Counted from the stretch's first letter, positions 42,200 through 52,403 are shown. The stretch: DNA of 64,000 nt from Intrasporangium flavum (GCF_001956915.1 NZ_MLJO01000021.1:52902-116901), one strand, 5' to 3'. Notes: generated from the sequence alone by a model not told the origin. Program-made: numbers and translations.

Positions 42200-43648
42200 T
42201 CAGGGGAAGGGCAGCGGCGTCGCGGCGACCCAGTGGCCGACGACGTCGACGGCGGCCGCGACGCTCGGTGCGAGGTCGTGGTCGTCGACCTCGGCGATGA
42301 GGTGCGCGCACCGGTCCATCAGCCCGGCCAGCTCGCCGGACACCGGGCGCCCGCTCAGCCCGACCGCGCGGACCGCGGCGACGAGCTCCAGCGCGATGAG
42401 CTGGCGGTAGGCGTCGGCGGCCTCGGCGAGGCGCGCCGTGGACACCGAGGCGTGGCTCGCGCCGTCCTCGACGCCGGCCGAGACCGACACCCACTGGATC
42501 GAGCGTGCCGCCGACGCGGCCTCGCGGATCAGGGCCATGGCCGACGCCGCGCCGTACTCGAGGATGAGCAGCCCGGAGGACCCCGCCTCAGGCCCGGCGA
42601 GGAACCGGGGGAGCCCGCTCGCCGGGTCGGTGAGCAGGTGGGAGATGCGGGAGGCGATCGTGTGGGCGGAGCCCACGAGGGCGAGCAGGGAGGCGTCGAC
42701 CGCGAGCGCGAGGTAGGCCTGGTGGAAGCCGCCGTGGTGGGCGACGGTGGGCGGATCTGCTTGCAGGACAGCAGGATTCTCGCCGCCGGTGTTGACGAGC
42801 GCCTCGACCACGTGGCGCAGGTCGTCGAGCTGGTCGAGGAAGGGCCCGTGCACCTGCGGAAAGGTGCGCAGCCCGAAGAAGTCCTGGATCTGCGCGGGCT
42901 CGACCATGTCGGCACGCACCAGCCTCATGACCGTGGCGGCCGCCGTGACGGCACCGGGGAACGGGGTGACGCTGGCGACGGCCGGCCCGAACGCCTCGGG
43001 GTTGCCGCGCAGCGCGACGAACGACAGCGCGCACACGGCCATGGCCACCTCGGCGAGCCGCGCGAGCTCGGCGCAGCCGAGGGCGGCCTCGGCGAGGGTG
43101 AAGGCGCTGCTCGACATGAGGGGGAGCGCGTCGGCGTCGTCGAGGTGCGCCGGGGAGCCGAGCGTGCCGTCGCCCCGGGGGCGCTCGCCGAGCAGCGTCA
43201 GGCCGACCTCGGCCAGGGCGGTGAGGTCGCCGGTGCCGATGGCGCCCCGCCGGTGCACGACGGGCAGCTGCCCGTCGTCTGCACGGACCGTGTCGACGAG
43301 CGCGTCGAGCAGGGTGCTGCTCGCGCCGGACGCCCCGGCGAGGAGCTGGTTGACGCGGATCGCGAGGGCGCTGCGCACGGTGGCCTCGGGGAACGGCTCG
43401 CCCCACCCCGCGCTGTGGCTGCGCAGCAGGGCGCGTCCGGGTCGCGGTGAGGCGCTGATCCGGTCGCGGTTGGCGCCCACGCCGGAGGTCCTGCCGTACA
43501 CGGGCCGGACCGCCGCCACGGCCTGCGCGGCCCGTGCGGCACGGCCGACGCCCGCGGCCGCGTCGGCGTCGACGGCGAAGTCGACGCGGCGGCCGAGGGC
43601 CTCGACGTCGGCGACCGTGAGCTGCTGTCCCGTCAGGGTGATGGTCAT
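42200..43648 (-). CDS. Aromatic amino acid lyase homologue (HAL/PAL fold) with altered MIO motif
   Basis: A 482-residue protein of the histidine ammonia-lyase fold: YGRTSGVGANRD (HAL has YGxNTGFG), AIRVNQLLAGASGA, QIQDFFGLRTFPQVHG (HAL has VQDPYSLRCQPQVMG) and GVEDGASHASVS near the end. The MIO-forming Ala-Ser-Gly of HAL (GASGDLAPLAH) is replaced by Gly-Thr-Gly in AIGTGDLTALAE, and the active-site Tyr of QDPYS by Phe. A normal MIO from serine therefore cannot form. Ergothionase is a known HAL-fold lyase that works without MIO. With an IclR gene and an OpuC-type transporter divergent to it, I infer trimethylamine elimination from a betaine such as ergothioneine. The start is the ATG at 43648. 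Confidence 0.8.
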   Translation of the reverse strand: MTITLTGQQLTVADVEALGRRVDFAVDADAAAGVGRAARAAQAVAAVRPVYGRTSGVGANRDRISASPRPGRALLRSHSAGWGEPFPEATVRSALAIRVNQLLAGASGASSTLLDALVDTVRADDGQLPVVHRRGAIGTGDLTALAEVGLTLLGERPRGDGTLGSPAHLDDADALPLMSSSAFTLAEAALGCAELARLAEVAMAVCALSFVALRGNPEAFGPAVASVTPFPGAVTAAATVMRLVRADMVEPAQIQDFFGLRTFPQVHGPFLDQLDDLRHVVEALVNTGGENPAVLQADPPTVAHHGGFHQAYLALAVDASLLALVGSAHTIASRISHLLTDPASGLPRFLAGPEAGSSGLLILEYGAASAMALIREAASAARSIQWVSVSAGVEDGASHASVSTARLAEAADAYRQLIALELVAAVRAVGLSGRPVSGELAGLMDRCAHLIAEVDDHDLAPSVAAAVDVVGHWVAATPLPFP

Positions 43649-43827
43649 GCGCGGTCCTCGGCTTCCCAGGTCCTCGGGGGTCTCGGGTCCGGTGTCGCGG
43701 CGTCGCGGGGTCGCTGTGTGGCGGTGCCACGGCGTCCGGCGTCTCGCGTCCCGGCGTGAGATTCCTCGTTCGAGAGGGTGTTGCTCTGACTTCGCAGTGT
43801 GCCAGACTGCCACTGTGCAGCAAAGGC

Positions 43828-43851
43828 GTGCCACCAAATGAAATGTGGCAC
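43828..43851. promoter_or_regulatory. Probable IclR operator
   Basis: A perfect dyad GTGCCAC-N10-GTGGCAC lies between the divergent lyase and iclR genes, 33 bases before the iclR start. More TGCCA half-sites occur just to its left (43800-43812). It is well placed to control both transcripts. Confidence 0.6.
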
Positions 43852-43884
43852 GGCCCCTCCCGATCGCACGACGAGGTGTCACGC

Positions 43885-44652
43885 ATGACACGACCCACTC
43901 GCCCCACCGCCGTCCGGACCTCCGTCCGCACGGCAGGCCACCCCTCGGCCGGTGCCGGACGCGGGGCCTCGGCCCCCGGCGCCGCCGGGACCCGCTCCGT
44001 CGAGCGCGCGCTCGGCCTGCTCGCGCACGTCTGCGAGGCGGCTCCGACGAGCCTGTCGGAGTGCGCCAAGGCCGTCGGGCTCTCCCCGACGACGGCCCTG
44101 CGCCTCCTGCGCACCCTCGAGGTCCTCGACTTCGTCAGCCGCGACGAGGGCGGCGACTTCCACCCCGGGTCCCTGGCCTTCCGGTTCGGCGCGGTCGCGC
44201 TCGGACGCAACCAGATGGTCAAGGTCGCTGAGCCGGCGCTGCGCCGGCTCAGCGTCGAGTGCGGCGAGTCGGCCTACCTCGGCATCGCGGGCCGGCCCGA
44301 CGAGGCCGTCTACATCGCGATGGCCGAGGGCACCTTCTCGATCCGCCACGCGGGCTGGGTCGGGCGCACGGTCCCGGTCGACCGCACGGCCATCGGCGCG
44401 GCCCTGCAGGGCCGGACCCCTGAATGTGGGTATGTCGTGGTCCGCTCGAAGGTCGAGGAGGACGTCACGGCCATCGCGGCCCCCATCGCGTGGCTCGGCG
44501 GCATCGCCGGAGCCATCAATGTCGTCGGACCCTCGTATCGTCTGGACCAGAAACGAAGTCGTGACGTCGGCGAGGCCGTCGCCGCGGAGGCTCGGACGAT
44601 CGCGCGAACCCTGTTCCCGACCCACCACACGAATGAGGTGACGAGCCGATGA
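43885..44652 (+). CDS. IclR-family transcriptional regulator
   Basis: A 255-residue regulator. After 30 flexible residues comes the wHTH (TRSVERALGLLAHVCEAAPT, then LSECAKAVGLSPTTALRLLRTLE), then the effector domain (about 100-250, LRRLSVECGESAYLGIAG and VDRTAIGAALQG). The wHTH Thr-Ala-x-R-x-L-x-T-L pattern is typical. It heads an operon with the OpuC-type transporter (ATGA overlap to the next gene) and lies opposite the HAL-like lyase, so its ligand should be the compound transported or a breakdown product. Confidence 0.92.
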   Translation: MTRPTRPTAVRTSVRTAGHPSAGAGRGASAPGAAGTRSVERALGLLAHVCEAAPTSLSECAKAVGLSPTTALRLLRTLEVLDFVSRDEGGDFHPGSLAFRFGAVALGRNQMVKVAEPALRRLSVECGESAYLGIAGRPDEAVYIAMAEGTFSIRHAGWVGRTVPVDRTAIGAALQGRTPECGYVVVRSKVEEDVTAIAAPIAWLGGIAGAINVVGPSYRLDQKRSRDVGEAVAAEARTIARTLFPTHHTNEVTSR

Positions 44653-45881
44653 TCCGGTTCGAGTCAGTGACCAAGGAGTACCCCGACGGCACCCTCGCCG
44701 TCGACGCACTCAGCCTGACGGCGCCCACCGGCAAGATCACGGTGCTCGTCGGGCCGTCCGGGTGCGGCAAGACCACCTCGCTGCGGATGATCAACCGGAT
44801 GATCGAGCCGACGGGCGGCCGCATCCTCATCGACGACCGCGACACCTCCACCATCGACGCCGCCGAGCTGCGCCGCGGGATCGGCTACGTCATCCAGCAC
44901 GCCGGGCTGTTCCCGCACCGCACGATCCTCGCGAACATCACGACCGTCCCGCTGCTGCTCGGGTGGGACAAGGCCAAGGCGACGAGCCGCGCGCTCGAGC
45001 TCATGGACCGTGTCGGGCTGCCGCAGTCGTTCGCCAAGCGCTACCCCTCGCAGCTGTCCGGCGGGCAGCAGCAGCGCGTCGGCGTCGCCCGCGCCCTCGC
45101 GGCCGACCCGCCGGTCATGCTCATGGACGAGCCGTTCAGCGCCGTCGACCCCATCGTCCGCGAGCAGCTGCAGGAGGAGTTCCTGCGCCTGCAGAGCGAG
45201 ATCGGCAAGACGATCGTCTTCGTCACCCACGACATCGACGAGGCCATCAAGCTCGGCGACCAGGTGGCGGTCCTGCGCGTCGGTGGCCGGCTCGCCCAGC
45301 TCGCCGCGCCCGAGGAGCTGCTGTCGCAGCCCGTCGACGACTTCGTGGCCGACTTCGTCGGGCGCGATCGTGGTTACCGCACGCTCGGCTTCCGCACGGC
45401 GCCCTTCCCGACGAGCGCCGAGCCGACGGTCCGCCTCGGCGCGACGGTCGACGAGCTGCGAGCGGTCACCGACGACCGCTGGGTCCTCGTCCTCGACGAC
45501 GACGACCGCCCTGTCGGGTGGGTCGAGCCGGACCGCGTCGACGGTTCGGTCTCGCGCGACGCGCTCCACCGGGGCGGCACCGTGGCCTCCACCGACGGCC
45601 CACTGCGGCAGGCCCTCGACGCCGCACTGTCGGCGCCGTCGGGGCGTGGCGTCATCGTCGGGCCCGACGGGGTCTTCGTCGGCACGGTCCGGGCCCGCGA
45701 CCTCATCGCGCCCATCGAGGCGAGCGCGGCTCGCGAGCGGGCCGCCGCCGACGCCGAGCGTCACGAGTCCTCCGGCGAGCCCGCCGAGTCCGCCGAGTCC
45801 GCCGAGCCCGCCCAGCCCGCCGAGTCCGCCGAATCCGGGGGACCCGGTGACCCCATCGCCACGGAGCCGAAGGCCCGCTGA
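44649..45881 (+). CDS. opuCA: Quaternary-amine ABC transporter, ATP-binding protein
   Basis: A 410-residue OpuCA/ProV-type ATPase: Walker A VGPSGCGKTTSL (about 36), Q-loop YVIQHAGLFPH, signature QLSGGQQQRVGVARAL (about 135), Walker B PVMLMDEPFSAVD and H-loop FVTHDIDEA. From about 240 on there are CBS-like modules (LRAVTDDRWVLVLDDDDRPVG and RGVIVGPDGVFVGTV) followed by a Ser/Pro/Ala/Glu-rich repetitive tail (about 375-400). The tail comes from a run of near-identical codons and may vary in length between strains. It powers the two permeases that follow, with start-stop overlap. Specificity is best judged from the binding protein. Confidence 0.9.
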   Translation: MIRFESVTKEYPDGTLAVDALSLTAPTGKITVLVGPSGCGKTTSLRMINRMIEPTGGRILIDDRDTSTIDAAELRRGIGYVIQHAGLFPHRTILANITTVPLLLGWDKAKATSRALELMDRVGLPQSFAKRYPSQLSGGQQQRVGVARALAADPPVMLMDEPFSAVDPIVREQLQEEFLRLQSEIGKTIVFVTHDIDEAIKLGDQVAVLRVGGRLAQLAAPEELLSQPVDDFVADFVGRDRGYRTLGFRTAPFPTSAEPTVRLGATVDELRAVTDDRWVLVLDDDDRPVGWVEPDRVDGSVSRDALHRGGTVASTDGPLRQALDAALSAPSGRGVIVGPDGVFVGTVRARDLIAPIEASAARERAAADAERHESSGEPAESAESAEPAQPAESAESGGPGDPIATEPKAR

Positions 45882-46525
45882 TGGACTGGTTCACCTCGCA
45901 CCTCGACGACGTGTGGCGCCTGTTCGTCATCCACGCCTACCTCGCCGGCGTCCCGCTCGTGCTCGGCCTGCTCGTCGCGCTCCCGCTGGGGTGGCTGGCG
46001 CGTCGGTTCTCGTGGGCCTACCCGCCGCTCATCGTCGGCACCGGGCTGCTCTACACGCTGCCCTCGCTGGCCGTGTTCATCCTGCTCCCCGGCATCCTGC
46101 ACACGAGGATCCTCGATCCTGTCAACGTCCTCGTGGCCATGACCGTCTACACCGTCGCGCTGCTCGTCCGCACGGTCGCCGACGGCCTCGGCGCGATCCC
46201 CGACGACGTGCGGCTCTCGGCCAACGCCATGGGCTACCGTCCCGTCCGCCGGCTCCTCGGCGTCGAGCTGCCGCTGGCCGTGCCCGTCATCTCGGCGGGC
46301 CTGCGCGTGGCCGCCGTCAGCAACGTCAGCATCGTCAGCGTCGCGGCCATCATCGGCGTCGAGCAGCTGGGGTCGCTGTTCACCGACGGCTTCAACCGCG
46401 CCTTCTTCGCCCCCATCGTCACGGGCATCATCGCGTGCGGCGTGCTGGCGCTGCTCTTCGACGTCATCATCGTCGTCGTCACCCGGTTGCTCACGCCCTG
46501 GACCCGAGCGAGGGCCGCGTCATGA
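45881..46525 (+). CDS. opuCB: Quaternary-amine ABC transporter, permease
   Basis: A 214-residue permease with five to six transmembrane helices of the OpuCB/ProW kind. The EAA loop for ATPase contact is DDVRLSANAMGYRPVRRLLG-like (residues about 108-128), followed by VELPLAVPVISAGLRVAAVS. The start overlaps the previous stop by one base (TGATG). It pairs with the permease encoded next. Confidence 0.9.
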   Translation: MDWFTSHLDDVWRLFVIHAYLAGVPLVLGLLVALPLGWLARRFSWAYPPLIVGTGLLYTLPSLAVFILLPGILHTRILDPVNVLVAMTVYTVALLVRTVADGLGAIPDDVRLSANAMGYRPVRRLLGVELPLAVPVISAGLRVAAVSNVSIVSVAAIIGVEQLGSLFTDGFNRAFFAPIVTGIIACGVLALLFDVIIVVVTRLLTPWTRARAAS

Positions 46526-47325
46526 TCAACGACATCCTCGCTTGGCTCACCGACCCCGCCAACCGCGACGACATCGTCCAGCGGCTCCTCGAGCACCTGC
46601 AGTACGTGTTCCTCGCCACCGGCATCGCGGCGGTCATCGCGATCCCGGCCGGCATGTGGGTGGGCCACACCGGACGCGGCAAGTTCGCCGTCGTCAACAT
46701 CTCGGGGTTCGCCCGCGCCATCCCGACCCTCGGCCTGCTCTTCTTCATCGTGCTGTGGCTCGGGCCGAACCTCACCGGCGACCTCGCGTTCCTGCTGCCG
46801 AGCCTCATCGTGCTCGTCGTGCTGGCGATCCCGCCGATCCTCGCGGGCACCTACGCCGGCATCGACGAGGTCGACCCCGCGGCCCGCGACGCGGCGCGTG
46901 GCATGGGAATGCGGGGCTGGCAGGTGCTGTTCAAGGTTGAGGTGCCGTGTGCGCTCCCACTGATCTTCTCGGGACTGCGCTCGGCACTGCTCCAGGTCGT
47001 GGCCACCGCGACCATCGCGGCGACGGTCGGGCTCGGCGGCCTCGGTCGTTTCCTCATCGATGGTCTGGCGGTCCGCGACTACCCCCAGATGGCCTCCGGT
47101 GCCGTCCTCGTCGCCGCCCTGGCCCTCGTCATCGACCTCGTCGCCGCCGTCGTCCAGCGCTTCGCCGTCTCACGCGGCATCACCGGACGGTTCCGCACCA
47201 GCCGCGGCCGGCCCGGGGCGGGTACGACGGCAGGGACCGAACCAGAGACCACGACGCAGCCCGGCCCGCACCCCACCACCGAGTCACCCACCAGCACGAC
47301 CACGACGGTCGGCACCGTCAGCTGA
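46522..47325 (+). CDS. opuCD: Quaternary-amine ABC transporter, permease
   Basis: A 267-residue permease homologous to the preceding one, with YVFLATGIAAVIAIPAGMWV as first helix and the EAA loop DPAARDAARGMGMRGWQVLF. It starts on the ATGA shared with the previous stop. The last 45 residues (Thr/Pro/Ser-rich, no membrane helix) are an unusual tail not found in typical OpuCD. Position and pairing support a heteromeric permease. Confidence 0.9.
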   Translation: MINDILAWLTDPANRDDIVQRLLEHLQYVFLATGIAAVIAIPAGMWVGHTGRGKFAVVNISGFARAIPTLGLLFFIVLWLGPNLTGDLAFLLPSLIVLVVLAIPPILAGTYAGIDEVDPAARDAARGMGMRGWQVLFKVEVPCALPLIFSGLRSALLQVVATATIAATVGLGGLGRFLIDGLAVRDYPQMASGAVLVAALALVIDLVAAVVQRFAVSRGITGRFRTSRGRPGAGTTAGTEPETTTQPGPHPTTESPTSTTTTVGTVS

Positions 47326-47360
47326 TCCCCAGGCCCAGCGCCCACAGGAAAGAGAAGAGC

Positions 47361-48290
47361 ATGACGCACAGCAAGACCATCCTCACGGCGGTCTCCGCCC
47401 TGGCTCTGGCCGGCCTCGCGGCTTGCGGGTCGAGCAGTGGAGGCAGCCCCCTCGACCAGCCCACCGGCGCGGGTTCGAAGGCCCCCAGCGGCACCATCGT
47501 CGTCGGGTCGGCGAACTTCCCGGAGTCCGAGCTGCTCATGGACATCTACGCCGGGGCCCTCAAGGCCAAGGGCGTCACCGTCGACACGAAGCCGAACATC
47601 GGCAGCCGCGAGACCTACATCCCGGCCCTGCAGGACGGCTCGATCGACCTCGTCCCCGAGTACACCGGTGTCCTCGACCAGTACTTCAACAAGTCGGCCA
47701 AGGCGTCCGACTCGCAGGCGGTCTACGACGAGCTCAAGGCCGCGCTCCCGACCGGGCTGCAGGTGCTCGAGAAGTCGGCGGCCGAGGACAAGGACGCCGT
47801 CGTCGTCACCAAGGACACCGCGACGAAGTACAACCTCAAGACGATCGCCGACCTCGGGCCGGTGGCCAAGGACCTCGTGCTCGGCGGCCCGCCGGAGTGG
47901 AAGACCCGCGAGTCCGGCGTGCCCGGCCTCAAGAAGGTCTACGGCCTGACCTTCAAGGAGTTCAAGCCGCTCGACGCCGGTGGCCCCCTCACGGTCCAGG
48001 CGCTGAAGAACGGCCAGGTCCAGGCGGCCAACCTCTTCACGACCGACCCGAACATCCCGGCGAACGGGTTCGTCGTGCTCGATGACCCCAAGTCGTTCTT
48101 CGCGGCCCAGAACGTCGTCCCGCTCATCACGAAGTCCAAGGTCAACGACACCGTCTCCTCGGCCCTCAACGCGGTGTCGGCCAAGCTCGACACCTCGACG
48201 CTGGCCGGGCTCGTCAAGCAGGTCGTCATCGACAAGAAGGACGCCGACCAGGTCGCCGCGGACTTCCTCAAGCAGGCCGGCCTCGGCTGA
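47361..48290 (+). CDS. opuCC: Quaternary-amine ABC transporter, substrate-binding lipoprotein
   Basis: A 309-residue OpuAC/OsmX-family lipoprotein. The signal LTAVSALALAGLAACGSSSGG carries the lipobox LAAC at about residue 22. The binding fold follows (TIVVGSANFPESELLMDIYA, NIGSRETYIPALQDGSIDLVPEYTG-like, VVPLITKSKVND). EgtU, which binds ergothioneine, is of the same family as the choline/betaine-binding OpuCC, so the sequence allows either ligand. A ribosome-binding site AAGAGAAGAG lies upstream. Last gene of the operon iclR-opuCA-CB-CD-CC. Confidence 0.9.
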   Translation: MTHSKTILTAVSALALAGLAACGSSSGGSPLDQPTGAGSKAPSGTIVVGSANFPESELLMDIYAGALKAKGVTVDTKPNIGSRETYIPALQDGSIDLVPEYTGVLDQYFNKSAKASDSQAVYDELKAALPTGLQVLEKSAAEDKDAVVVTKDTATKYNLKTIADLGPVAKDLVLGGPPEWKTRESGVPGLKKVYGLTFKEFKPLDAGGPLTVQALKNGQVQAANLFTTDPNIPANGFVVLDDPKSFFAAQNVVPLITKSKVNDTVSSALNAVSAKLDTSTLAGLVKQVVIDKKDADQVAADFLKQAGLG

Positions 48291-48319
48291 CCGGCGTCCG
48301 TCGGGAATGACGCCGGGGC

Positions 48320-48332
48320 GAGAACGGTTCTC
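48320..48332. promoter_or_regulatory. Zur-like box upstream of zinc-free L33
   Basis: GAGAACGGTTCTC, a perfect 13-bp dyad (odd centre base), lies about 50 bases upstream of rpmG. It is similar in pattern to Zur boxes of actinobacteria (GAnAAnnnTTnTC). The match to the consensus is partial. Confidence 0.45.
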
Positions 48333-48380
48333 ATCAACGGTGGGTGACCACCCGCCCGAGAGAGCAGAGGAGCAGTCCCC

Positions 48381-48548
48381 TTGGCCAAGCACACCGACCT
48401 TCGCCCCGTCGTCACCCTGCGGTCGACGGCGGGCACCGGGTACAGCTACGTGACGCGCAAGAACCGCCGCACGAACCCCGACCGGCTCGTGCTCCGCAAG
48501 TTCGACCCGGTCGCCCGGGAGCACGTCGACTTCCGCGAGACCCGCTGA
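48381..48548 (+). CDS. rpmG: Ribosomal protein L33, cysteine-free (C-minus) form
   Basis: A 55-residue L33 protein of the large subunit (TTG start). [20 protein letters not shown] and [20 protein letters not shown] match the family. The two CxxC pairs that bind zinc in the C-plus form are all absent. C-minus L33 paralogues replace the zinc form in zinc shortage under Zur control, and the dyad about 50 bases upstream fits this. No L28 or S14 paralogue accompanies it here. Confidence 0.92.
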   Translation: MAKHTDLRPVVTLRSTAGTGYSYVTRKNRRTNPDRLVLRKFDPVAREHVDFRETR

Positions 48549-48581
48549 CCCCGCCGGGTCACGCACGCGGCACCCGCACAG

Positions 48582-48626
48582 CACGACGCGGCCGCGTCCC
48601 CACCTCGGGGACGCGGCCGCGTCGTG
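48582..48626. terminator. Strong bidirectional terminator
   Basis: Perfect 20-bp arms (48582-48601, 48607-48626) and a 5-base loop between rpmG and the convergent hypothetical gene. Confidence 0.9.
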
Positions 48627-48641
48627 TCTGCGGGTCCGACC

Positions 48642-49382
48642 TCAGGAGCGGGTGGCCGTCCGGTCCTGCGTCGGGGCCGGTGCCGGCCGGGTGACCGGGC
48701 GTGGTGCCGCGGCCGGTGGGGTCCACGGGACGGCGACCGTCGGCGTCGGGACGGGCACGAAGGCCTTGGCTGCGTCGATGCCGTTGCGCAGCATCTGCAC
48801 GAGGCGGTCCTCCGGGTCGTCGATGCAGGCGCGGGCCACGCCGTCGACGCCGAGCGCCACGATGCGTGCCGCGTTCGAGGGGCGCAGGGCCGCGGAGTTG
48901 AAGCCCATGCGTGCCAGGGTGATCCGGGCCCAGCGTTCGGCGGCGGGCGCCGTGGTGAGGGCGGCCCGGGAGGCGGCGGAGAGGCGTCCGGGCTCGCGGC
49001 CGTCCTGCTCGGCCAGGATGCCCTCGGCGTTGAGGATCGCGATGGCCATGGCGTTCTGGCGCTCCTCGGCCGACACGGGCAGGGCGGCGCGCGCCGTGCT
49101 GAGCACGATCGCCGTCGTCGCGCGGGGGTCGCTCGGGTTGAGGCCGACGACCTCGGGCACCATCGTCACGAGGCGCTGGCGGTTGGGCTCGTCGAGCATG
49201 TCGTTGACGCAGCGGGCGAGCGTGGCGAGCACCGGATGGGTGCAGGCCGGGTGGTCGCTCCACCGCTCGCCGGCCAGGAACGAGGCCATCTCCATGAAGC
49301 AGGCGCCCTTGCGGGGGTTCCGGTGCCGGCCACGGGACAGTACGGGCACCCCGTCGGGCACGAATGCGGCTCGTCGTGACAT
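48642..49382 (-). CDS. Hypothetical actinobacterial protein
   Basis: A 246-residue soluble protein, helical and Ala/Arg-rich, with a C-terminal tail rich in Pro and Thr. A conserved start region KGACFMEMASFLAGERWSDH is followed by HPVLATLARCVNDML and RQRLVTMVPEVVGLNPSD. I think this is a family of unknown function common in actinobacteria. There is no membrane helix or enzymatic motif. It could be a structural or regulatory protein. Confidence 0.7.
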   Translation of the reverse strand: MSRRAAFVPDGVPVLSRGRHRNPRKGACFMEMASFLAGERWSDHPACTHPVLATLARCVNDMLDEPNRQRLVTMVPEVVGLNPSDPRATTAIVLSTARAALPVSAEERQNAMAIAILNAEGILAEQDGREPGRLSAASRAALTTAPAAERWARITLARMGFNSAALRPSNAARIVALGVDGVARACIDDPEDRLVQMLRNGIDAAKAFVPVPTPTVAVPWTPPAAAPRPVTRPAPAPTQDRTATRS

Positions 49383-49535
49383 GGTCGCTCCTCGGCTGGC
49401 TCCTGACGATTCTTCGGGCGGACCTCTTCATGGTGCGCCTGATCCGGCGCGTTGACCACCCTTTCGTCAAGCCTCGCCACCCCGTTCTGCGGACGAGCCC
49501 TGTCCGGCGGGCCGATCCGTGTGCACAATCGGGCC

Positions 49536-50777
49536 ATGGCCGACGGTGGCAACGGGGACGACGCCGAGGGCGCGGGCGTCCGCGCCCACGTGGCCGACTC
49601 CTGGGTGCGCTCGGCTGCCGCGGGCGTGCACGTCGACACCGTCGACGCGCCGATCACGCTGCCGGCCGACGCGCTGCGCGACCACCGCGAGGCTCACCCG
49701 CTGGCCCGCGTCTTTCCGCTGCTCGACGACGTCCTGGGCCAGGCGGCGCGTGACTGCGACGCCGTCATGGCGGTGGCCGACGCCGCGGGCCAGCTGCTCT
49801 GGGTGTGCGGGTCACCGAGCACGTTGCGCCGCACCGAGAGCATCGGGTTCGTCGAGGGCAGCAACTGGGACGAGCGGCTCGCCGGCACCAATGCCCCGGG
49901 CGTGGCTCTGCGTCTCGACCGCCCGGTCAACGTCATCGGCGCCGAGCACTTCCGCCGGTCGGTCCAGCGCTGGAGCTGTGCGGCGACGACGATCCACGAC
50001 CCGAGCGACCAGAGCGTCCTCGGGGTCCTCGACATCACCGGCGGCGACGACATCGTCGCGCCGCAGACGATGGCCATGGTCCGGGCCGCGGCCCGGATGG
50101 CCGAGTCCGAGCTGGCCCGCGAGCTGCTCGTCAGCGCCCGGCACGCGTCGGCCCAGCCGACCGCGCACGGTGGTCTCGGCGTGCTCCTCGAGGCGCTCGG
50201 GCGCAACGACGCGCTGCTCACCGTCGACGACGGACGCGGCCACCGCCGGACGCTCCGGCTCAGCCCGCGGCACAGCGAGATCCTGCTCCTGCTCGCCTCG
50301 GCGCCGCGCGGCCTGTCCGGCGACGAGCTCGCGGTGCTGCTCTACGAGGAGGACAGCAGCGCCTCGACGCTCCGGGTCGAGATGGGTCGGCTCCGGGCGC
50401 TGCTGGGGGAGGACCTGCTCGCCTCGCGGCCCTACCGGCTCGTGGCCGAGCTCTCGGGCGACTGGCTCGGCGTCGAGGCGCACCTCGCGGCCGGCGACGT
50501 CGCCAGTGCGATGCGGGCCTACCGCGGGCCGCTGCTGCCGCGCTCGGCGGCGCCGGGCGTCGTGCGGCTGCGCGAGAGCGTCGGGGGTGACGTCCGCCGT
50601 GCCGTCCTCACGAGCGGGCGGCCCGACCTCATGTCGGCGTGGACCCGGTCGGCGACCGGCGCCGACGACTACGAGATGTGGCAGGCCCAAGCGGCCCTGC
50701 TCGGTCCGTCGTCACCGCTGCTGCCGCTCGTGCAGAACCAGCTGAACCGCCTCGACCGCGAGCTCGGCGCCCCCTGA
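49536..50777 (+). CDS. GAF-domain transcriptional regulator (AcoR-like, without AAA domain)
   Basis: A 413-residue regulator. The first 60 residues resemble the start of AcoR-family activators (VADSWVRSAAAGVHVDTVDA), then a GAF domain (about 65-200, SIGFVEGSNWDERLAGTNAPG, HDPSDQSVLGVLDITGGDD). The sigma-54 AAA domain is missing; instead residues about 235-330 form a winged-helix-like module (LRLSPRHSEILLLLASAPRG, STLRVEMGRLRALLGEDL). It precedes an aldehyde dehydrogenase gene by 102 bases, with a large dyad between them, so it probably controls that gene. CACAAT ends six bases before the ATG, as for leaderless starts. Confidence 0.85.
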   Translation: MADGGNGDDAEGAGVRAHVADSWVRSAAAGVHVDTVDAPITLPADALRDHREAHPLARVFPLLDDVLGQAARDCDAVMAVADAAGQLLWVCGSPSTLRRTESIGFVEGSNWDERLAGTNAPGVALRLDRPVNVIGAEHFRRSVQRWSCAATTIHDPSDQSVLGVLDITGGDDIVAPQTMAMVRAAARMAESELARELLVSARHASAQPTAHGGLGVLLEALGRNDALLTVDDGRGHRRTLRLSPRHSEILLLLASAPRGLSGDELAVLLYEEDSSASTLRVEMGRLRALLGEDLLASRPYRLVAELSGDWLGVEAHLAAGDVASAMRAYRGPLLPRSAAPGVVRLRESVGGDVRRAVLTSGRPDLMSAWTRSATGADDYEMWQAQAALLGPSSPLLPLVQNQLNRLDRELGAP

Positions 50778-50796
50778 CCCGTCGTCCCTCCCACGA

Positions 50797-50819
50797 CGCA
50801 ACGTGGTTGCAACGTTGCG
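50797..50819. promoter_or_regulatory. Dyad upstream of aldehyde dehydrogenase
   Basis: CGCAACGT-N7-ACGTTGCG is a perfect 8-bp-arm dyad (50797-50804, 50812-50819). GCAACGTTGC inside is itself a palindrome. It lies 61 bases before the ATG of the aldehyde dehydrogenase gene and is a good operator candidate for the AcoR-like regulator. Confidence 0.6.
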
Positions 50820-50879
50820 TTGCCTAGCGTCCTGCCAACCCCGCTTCGGGGACACCACCAAGGACGTTGGGAGAACGAC

Positions 50880-52403
<1,524 letters not shown>

